DNA of 11,436 nt, from positions 1-11,436 of the forward strand of contig JAPUIL010000590.1 of the NCBI GenBank assembly GCA_027297085.1, in the 5' to 3' direction. Each line of letters begins with the position of its first letter. Position 1 is the stretch's first letter. The notes below the pieces were generated by a model, which ran no database searches, was not told the origin of the DNA, and saw only the letters and a list, made by a program, of their open reading frames with translations. This stretch comes from Verrucomicrobiota bacterium. Lineage in GTDB: Bacteria > Verrucomicrobiota > Verrucomicrobiia > Opitutales > UBA2995. A program made the translations under genes and the position numbers. This document shows positions 8,001 through 11,436 of this stretch, one piece after another.

Positions 8001-9578
8001 TAGCGAATTACGACGTCCGACCGCATCCGAGCCCATGCTCATCATCTGCCCGGTCTCATCCTCGCTCTCGCTTAACTCTCCTGTCGGCGTGTTGCGGTGG
8101 ACTCGTGTGTTCCCCAGCGGATCGGTGATGGTCGTGTCGTTATCGACATAGTCGAAATCGAAAACATTACCGTCCCCATCGGTCTGGGTCGCGACCCTGC
8201 CGCTGGCGAATTGATTGCTGGCATCGTAGAAGGTCTGGGTGAAAGGAATGTTTCCCGCCGGCCGCATGGCACTCAATGTCAGGGCATGATCGGTGCCGCT
8301 GCTGGTGTCCTCGTAGGTATAGGTCGTAGTGCCGTTCAAAGTATCCGTCACCGTCGTCAGGTATTCGCTGTCGACAGCATCCGTGTACTGAAACATCACT
8401 GAAAGGAAAGTGCCGTTTATGGTCACGCTCGAAATTTTTGGAATTGCGTCGCTGTTGTAGGTGAAGTTGAGTCTTCGTCCCAACCCATCCGAAACCATTT
8501 GCAAATCGCCGGTGAGCTCATCGTAAGTCAGGGTATGAACATTGCCTTTTCCGTCCTCGATTTTGATCAGCTTGCCCGCCAATAAGTTGTTGGTGGAGAA
8601 GTCGAAGGTATAGAAGTGCTCATCATCCGGATCGTAGAGCAAGGCGTCGCCCGGACCATCTGCAATGAGCTGATAACTTGTGTCGAGTTGAGTGATTTGG
8701 ACCCATTCACCAGTACTGATGTTCTGTAGAAACCGTACAACGCGGCCTCTGTTGTTGACATAGGTTATGGAGTTGCCTGAGCGATTCAGATGGGTATCAA
8801 AGTTGTGCAGCCAGTTACTACCCAAGTCGCCGAGAATAAAGCTTCGCCGCAGATACGATCCATAGTAATGCTCGAAGCGTAACGGCATGGGACCACCCAA
8901 ATCTATATCGGTTATCAACTCGGTAAAAAGTTCTCCCGTGAAAGTGTTAACGGGATCCGCTGCGGTGGTGCTGTTTGGTAAATTTGCTGTACTATCCGCG
9001 ATGGAATCCTCGGTCGGTGGTGGATCGAGACCCTCGTATTCAACCAGGTAACCAATGATATCGGTTCGAGTTCGAATAACGTCGTTCCATTTACCTCCAC
9101 TAAAGTGGGCGGCATCCTCTGTTTCTACCCAAAAGGGATCATTGTTAGGTTCATTTTCGTGCCAGCCTTGGTAATCGCTGAAATCTTCTTCGGTTACCCA
9201 AGACCAACCAGAAATAGGGTCGGGAGGGGAGTCGGGTTTAGGTCGGCTGCCCGTATGATCGGCCCCGATCCAGGGTCCTGTGAATACTCCGGTCTCTTCA
9301 ATGGCAATTCGGATGAAAACATCTTCTGATTGCGAAGTAATCACTGCCAAATGGCCGTTTTCAGGCGGTTTCTCTCCAACCTGATGCATTCGATCTTTGG
9401 CGGCATCCCTAGCTTGTTCCCACATGAGTCCGGGTGCGTCGACAAACTCATAGTAGCTGCCAGTTCCGGCAAAGTATATTGGCTCAGCCGTAGCTGGATG
9501 CGAAAATACGTTTCCAAAGAGCAAACACGCAAATACCCCGCCGCGGAGGCCAACTAATCGATCGGAAAGAAACGGCAT
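5061..9578 (-). CDS. Secreted RHS/YD-repeat protein with N-terminal C-type lectin-like domain and unrecognised C-terminal tail
   Basis: This is a 1505-residue protein. Residues 1-31 are a signal peptide (hydrophobic VFACLLFGNVF, then PATA before EPIYF). About 36-183 is a C-type lectin-like domain: WEQARDAA helix, GHLAVITS, WIGA, then EPN at 143-145 and WND at 164-166, the calcium/sugar-binding motifs of mannose-type lectins. About 207-265 is the RHS opening domain (DPVNTFTGELF ... SNWLHNFD). Roughly 345-1240 holds some 30 degenerate YD repeats (TYDALGRLxxxTDPxGN style). The RHS core follows, with YYVRSRYYDANTGRFISRDP and NPKFFIDPSGN (ending at 1308). The last 197 residues (bases 5061-5654) are a charged, helix-rich tail with Cys at 1360 and 1444 and no toxin motif I recognise. 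RHS repeats form a shell that encloses a C-terminal payload, so this has polymorphic-toxin architecture; delivery and activity are unknown. The start at 9578 is preferred over an in-frame start at 9713 because of the signal peptide and a candidate -35 box between them. No immunity gene abuts the 3' end. Confidence 0.92.
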   Translation of the reverse strand: MPFLSDRLVGLRGGVFACLLFGNVFSHPATAEPIYFAGTGSYYEFVDAPGLMWEQARDAAKDRMHQVGEKPPENGHLAVITSQSEDVFIRIAIEETGVFTGPWIGADHTGSRPKPDSPPDPISGWSWVTEEDFSDYQGWHENEPNNDPFWVETEDAAHFSGGKWNDVIRTRTDIIGYLVEYEGLDPPPTEDSIADSTANLPNSTTAADPVNTFTGELFTELITDIDLGGPMPLRFEHYYGSYLRRSFILGDLGSNWLHNFDTHLNRSGNSITYVNNRGRVVRFLQNISTGEWVQITQLDTSYQLIADGPGDALLYDPDDEHFYTFDFSTNNLLAGKLIKIEDGKGNVHTLTYDELTGDLQMVSDGLGRRLNFTYNSDAIPKISSVTINGTFLSVMFQYTDAVDSEYLTTVTDTLNGTTTYTYEDTSSGTDHALTLSAMRPAGNIPFTQTFYDASNQFASGRVATQTDGDGNVFDFDYVDNDTTITDPLGNTRVHRNTPTGELSESEDETGQMMSMGSDAVGRRNSLTDRLEATTSFTYHDPSGKLSSVTQADGAVTAFDYASRVVGNVTLYDLTEVTYGDGTTESYAYDAAGNLTAQTDQLGKVETATFNGQGQLLTRVNRVGGANSNTYNADGTMATSIDPAGNQTSFTYDSMKRLNRITHPDFSFSSFNYDNADRVTIQTDENSNTTRFVYDANSNLTYLEDPNGKATAFTYDNNDRLVSVRDPLLGVSSRTYDALGRIATETDENGNTTSFDYDARGRLSSTTDPLGEVWLSTYDDESIIASTTDPLGNTTSFASDEMGRITQVTSPMGEISNLSYDALGRLVSTTDPLNNTTMYKRDARGLVTGITLGGGSIGTSYSRNTLGNITALTDPNGNVWQRSYDVSGRHESSTDPLGNTRTFSYDARNRPSMVTYPGTMGTQSVGFDFGGRLRSRNFSDGTSMTYFYDANDRLTATDNGINLGYDDNDRVNESNGITIERDATGRITSMTLAPDRAITYSYDTNGRLNRVADWVEGISDFSYDAAGRLTTLTRPNGVTTTYSYNKNSRLVGMAEGAISDITLSRDGKGQITSASRNVPLAASTTGLAESVQTYDEASQVSGYDYDVLGRLTSDDTRSYDWDLASRLTGIDESGDVTTYTYDAMGFRLTRTSTAETREYTWNYALGFVSISIEREADADFRYFIHTPGGALLYSINAADNARSFYHFDEIGNTIFITDNSGTVIGSYAYTPFGQLTDFAGELDNLFTWQGEHGVMDEGGGFYYVRSRYYDANTGRFISRDPINTIGPLSSNPYQYAFNNPKFFIDPSGNRAIPWETSNINKYEKFRRLQFKIENLVGIARAKLNRFKSLLREADALRANDCNTAKRIKERVRRLEVETIQILRAKSVKIGQNAWDLPYYGNYETGQVSKTSIFINYHRMRDAIQLDSAAMARAIDNINRSLAIACPKINSVLAKTQTNRESAKKMRPPLEQIRRAQGPSARTMADPSVSIRPGPDDPNPIWVSSDF
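5750..8545 (-). repeat. Coding array of degenerate YD repeats within the RHS gene
   Basis: About 30 tandem units of some 20 residues each follow the pattern (aromatic)-x-YD-x-x-GRL-x-x-x-TDP-x-GN-T. At DNA level, near-identical short blocks recur, for example GGATCGGT on the plus strand near 6895, 6957, 7088, 7209 and 8113 (encoding the TDP step) and several copies of CATCGTA (encoding YDA/YDD). The copies have diverged too much for long perfect repeats, but give short homology along the gene. Limits are approximate. Confidence 0.85.
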
Positions 9579-9636
9579 GAAAACGGAAATGAGCTTATTG
9601 TTCAGGCTGTGAAATAGAGGATATACTGCCAGAGTG

Positions 9637-9665
9637 AGAATGGAACTTCCCTCTATTGATGTCAA
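9637..9665 (-). promoter_or_regulatory. Candidate promoter for the RHS gene
   Basis: A perfect TTGACA reads on the minus strand at 9665-9660, with CATTCT (3 of 6 to consensus) after 17 bases at 9642-9637. It lies about 60 bases before the chosen ATG at 9578. The -35 is good and the -10 poor, so the call is weak; its main value is that it argues against the upstream start at 9713. Confidence 0.25.
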
Positions 9666-9730
9666 TTGGTGAAGTCTGTATATTTGCGGAATAGGTAGTG
9701 CTGATTCCATCAAGTTGTCGAAATCTGTAT

Positions 9731-9759
9731 TTGACCCAAGATCTCATCTCGGTTTTAAA
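9731..9759 (+). promoter_or_regulatory. Candidate promoter for the small RHS-type gene
   Basis: TTGACC (9731-9736), a 17-base spacer, and TTTAAA (9754-9759; 4 of 6 to TATAAT). Transcription would start near 9766, about 40 bases ahead of the ATG at 9806. It is divergent from the candidate RHS promoter, so 9579-9805 (no gene in it) would be a shared control region. Confidence 0.35.
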
Positions 9760-9805
9760 AGAAGGGGCAGACCACTTTGCAGAACTCACGTTGAAAACGC
9801 CGATA

Positions 9806-9958
9806 ATGAAGTACATACTAATAACACTGTTAGCGATCTTCGGCACTTCGTACCTGTATTCAGAATCTTATTTTTACGATCCAGCAGGTCGCCTAATACA
9901 AGTTGCATACGAGGATGGAACCGGCATTTCTGTCTCCCATTCGATTTACTCCACCTAA
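9806..9958 (+). CDS. Truncated RHS-type protein: signal peptide plus one YD repeat
   Basis: A 50-residue frame. Residues 1-20 form a clean signal peptide (MKYILITLLAIFGTSYLYSE). Residues of about 22-40 are one canonical YD unit, YFYDPAGRLIQVAYEDGTGI. A normal continuation would be S-Y-x-YD-x-x-GN; instead it reads SVSHSIYST and stops. This looks like the 5' end of a longer RHS-type secreted protein whose remainder is missing, and the recombinase gene begins 94 bases downstream. It is read divergently from the large RHS gene and is not a shadow of it, since the two do not overlap when the preferred starts are used. It may be a gene fragment left by insertion or deletion, or a genuine tiny secreted protein; I favour the fragment. 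No strong ribosome-binding site is visible before the ATG. Confidence 0.55.
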   Translation: MKYILITLLAIFGTSYLYSESYFYDPAGRLIQVAYEDGTGISVSHSIYST

Positions 9959-9994
9959 ACGCCTATAAAACATGGACTTTTACATTAATGGACA

Positions 9995-10024
9995 TTGACA
10001 AACATCCTCGAATTTTGGCAAAAT
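9995..10024 (+). promoter_or_regulatory. Candidate promoter of the recombinase gene
   Basis: A consensus TTGACA at 9995-10000 is followed after 18 bases by CAAAAT (10019-10024; 4 of 6). The predicted transcript starts near 10031, about 20 bases before the ATG at 10052. The TTG of this box could be taken for a start codon of the recombinase frame, but it is better explained as the -35 element. An alternative -10, TATAAA at 9964-9969, has only a poor -35 (TCGATT). Confidence 0.45.
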
Positions 10025-10051
10025 ATATGGCAGAAATCAGAATTGTCAGTT

Positions 10052-11212
10052 ATGGGACATCTTCGCCAAAGAGGAAACAAGGGAAATTGGAAAGCTATCT
10101 TCAAAGATGGCAATGGGAAGTTTGTTGAGCGGACTACCAAGACCAATAACCTAAAAGAAGCTCAAGAAATCTTAGCTGAATGGGAAAAGGCTGCACGTAA
10201 GGCGAGACGGGGAGAACTTACCCAGGCCCAAGTCATGAAAGTGATGAGCGAGTTGGTTCTTGCCTCGTCCGGAGAAAAGATGGAGCGGGAATCAACGAGG
10301 GACTTTTTTACTCGTTGGTTGAGAGGCAAGGAAACTCGAAGAGGCCGTTCCACAATCAAACGATACAAGCCAATTTTAGAAGGCTTTTTAGACTCCCTAG
10401 CGGAACGGCGAGCAGATGCCATCATCGGAAGTGTTTCAGCCAGGGAAGTTGCCAAATACATCGAGGAGCAAATCAAGCAAGGAAAGAGCTACAATACCGC
10501 CGACCTTCATCTGAATGTACTCTCAAGCGTATTTCGGGCAGCGGTAAAAGAGGGCCTAGCCATAGTGAATCCAGCCGATGCCGTTGAAAGGTTTGACCGA
10601 CCCGCCGAAGAGAGAATCCCGTTCACGGATGAACAAGTTCGACAATTGTTATCTGCCGCAAACGATGAGTGGTATGGCATGGTGGTTCTTTCCTACCATA
10701 TAGGGATCCGCATCCGTGATTGCGCAAACTTGGTACACCAAAATATCGATTTCGAAGCCCAAAGCCTAACCTTCATCGAAAGCAAGACAGCAAGCCGGAA
10801 GAAAACCCAAAGTCCAGAGACCACGGTATACTTGCACGAGGAAGCCTTCCAGTGGCTCAAGAACCGGCCTGCTGGCGTTGGCATGGCTCCACTGTTCCCT
10901 TCCTTCCACGGAAGGTCAACAGGCAGCGCAGGAGGGCTATCAAACGCCTTCAAAAGACTTATGGGTGATGCTGGAATTGTTGTACCGCTAGGTGACAAGA
11001 AAGAGGGGAAAGGCCGACAATTCCGTAAGCTAGGGTTTCACTCACTAAGACATACTTTTATCAGTCGGCTGGCCAATTCCGATGTCTCTGTGGATGTTCG
11101 GAAAGCTATGGCAGGCCATTCGTCCGATGAAATACACCGACGATACACACATTTAGACCTTTCAACTCAAGCGGCTGCTGTAAACAGGTTGCCCGGGATT
11201 CTGGTAAATTAA
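10052..11212 (+). CDS. Tyrosine recombinase/integrase
   Basis: A complete 386-residue site-specific recombinase. Residues 1-45 resemble the N-terminal arm-binding strand and helix of phage-type integrases (GNWKAIFKDGNGKFVERTTKT, then a Lys/Glu-rich helix). About 80-180 is the SAM-like core-binding domain (TIKRYKPILEGFLDSL ... NVLSSVFRAAVKEGLA). About 188-380 is the catalytic domain with the full set of residues: Arg220 in GIRIRD, Lys245 in ESKT, His330 and Arg333 in HSLRH, His356 in AGHSS, and the nucleophile Tyr365 in RRYTHLD. It should therefore be active in cutting and rejoining DNA at specific sites. The ATG at 10052 is preferred over a TTG at 9995: the 19 extra residues are not family-like and the TTG lies in a -35 box. 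No excisionase, tRNA or flanking attachment repeat was found in the window. It stands beside a truncated RHS-type gene, which suggests an integrated element extending to the right. Confidence 0.93.
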   Translation: MGHLRQRGNKGNWKAIFKDGNGKFVERTTKTNNLKEAQEILAEWEKAARKARRGELTQAQVMKVMSELVLASSGEKMERESTRDFFTRWLRGKETRRGRSTIKRYKPILEGFLDSLAERRADAIIGSVSAREVAKYIEEQIKQGKSYNTADLHLNVLSSVFRAAVKEGLAIVNPADAVERFDRPAEERIPFTDEQVRQLLSAANDEWYGMVVLSYHIGIRIRDCANLVHQNIDFEAQSLTFIESKTASRKKTQSPETTVYLHEEAFQWLKNRPAGVGMAPLFPSFHGRSTGSAGGLSNAFKRLMGDAGIVVPLGDKKEGKGRQFRKLGFHSLRHTFISRLANSDVSVDVRKAMAGHSSDEIHRRYTHLDLSTQAAAVNRLPGILVN

Positions 11213-11279
11213 CAGCCTCCTGCACCCATATGGATATGGATACCAAGCGGTCAGCCCTTGGGAAGCTGCCGGACATCAA

Positions 11280-11436
11280 ATGACAAGGCGTCAGAAACAT
11301 CTTCCACCCGAAGAGTGGGCCTTTGGTTATGCCAAAAAAGAGTGGCTAGAAACAGAATTCCAGCATTGTTGGATTCCAGAGGAAGAGCTTGTTGCTGCAA
11401 CACAATTTGAATACACTCGTGTTGCTTTTCAGAGAG
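11280..11436 (+). CDS. Unrecognised protein, N-terminal part (3' end outside window)
   Basis: The frame is open from an ATG at 11280 to the right edge (52 codons), starting MTRRQKHLPPEEWAFGYAKK and rich in Glu, Trp and aromatics (EEWAF, KKEWLE, HCWIPEEEL). No signal peptide is visible, so it is probably cytoplasmic. I do not recognise the family. It follows the recombinase by 67 bases on the same strand and could be its operon partner or the first cargo gene of the element. A 17-codon frame (11230-11283) ends in TGA overlapping this ATG as ATGA, possible translational coupling but too short to call as a gene. A weak GGA lies eight bases before the ATG. Confidence 0.5.
   Translation, partial: MTRRQKHLPPEEWAFGYAKKEWLETEFQHCWIPEEELVAATQFEYTRVAFQR

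Noticed and set aside
5826..8402. Several plus-strand frames of 60-170 codons opposite the RHS gene
   Set aside because: They arise from the biased codons of the YD repeats on the other strand; long antisense frames are expected there.
5750..8545. The regular spacing of short repeats as a possible CRISPR or non-coding array
   Set aside because: The periodicity is fully explained by YD repeats in one uninterrupted 1505-residue frame; the repeats are degenerate and there are no spacers.
9715..10128. A 137-codon plus-strand frame spanning the small RHS-type gene and the recombinase start
   Set aside because: It begins at TTG, overlaps the signal-peptide/YD frame and the start of the recombinase in another frame, and its protein is a shifted reading with no recognisable motif.

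Overview
The window looks like chromosomal DNA of a Verrucomicrobiota-type bacterium, or another member of the PVC group. The strongest clue is a secreted protein that joins a propeller-type dehydrogenase-like domain, a helical-repeat region and a C-terminal CxxCH cytochrome, an arrangement typical of Planctomycetota and Verrucomicrobiota. Moderate GC, many signal peptides and poor Shine-Dalgarno sequences fit this. The phylum is an inference. No rRNA, tRNA, CRISPR array or insertion sequence was seen.

Layout. (1) Positions 1-3818, minus strand: two secreted proteins in a probable operon. The first is the PVC-type haem-binding protein (1542-3818). The second is the TolB-propeller half of a periplasmic amidohydrolase-family protein (1-1490), whose catalytic half lies beyond the left edge. 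(2) Positions 3819-4249: no intact gene, but the minus strand carries what looks like the decayed start of a gpt (xanthine phosphoribosyltransferase) gene. (3) Positions 4250-4699, minus: a small secreted SnoaL/DUF4440 (SgcJ/EcaC-like) NTF2-fold protein. (4) Positions 4700-5060: non-coding, with hairpins and a weak promoter. (5) Positions 5061-9578, minus: a 1505-residue secreted RHS/YD-repeat protein with an N-terminal C-type lectin-like domain and an unrecognised 197-residue C-terminal tail after the RHS core. (6) Positions 9579-9805: a divergent promoter region. (7) Positions 9806-9958, plus: a signal peptide plus a single YD repeat, which looks like the 5' stump of a second RHS-type gene. 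(8) Positions 10052-11212, plus: an intact tyrosine recombinase. (9) From 11280, plus: an open reading frame running off the right edge.

How it fits together. The left part is a conserved-looking set of exported enzymes. The right part is accessory in character: a large lectin-tipped RHS surface or secreted protein of polymorphic-toxin architecture, a truncated second RHS gene facing away from it, and a tyrosine recombinase right beside the truncation. The most notable items are the lectin-RHS fusion with its orphan C-terminal tail, the RHS stump next to the recombinase, and the gpt relic. No system is shown to be new. Searches with the tail and with the DNA beyond the right edge would be decisive.
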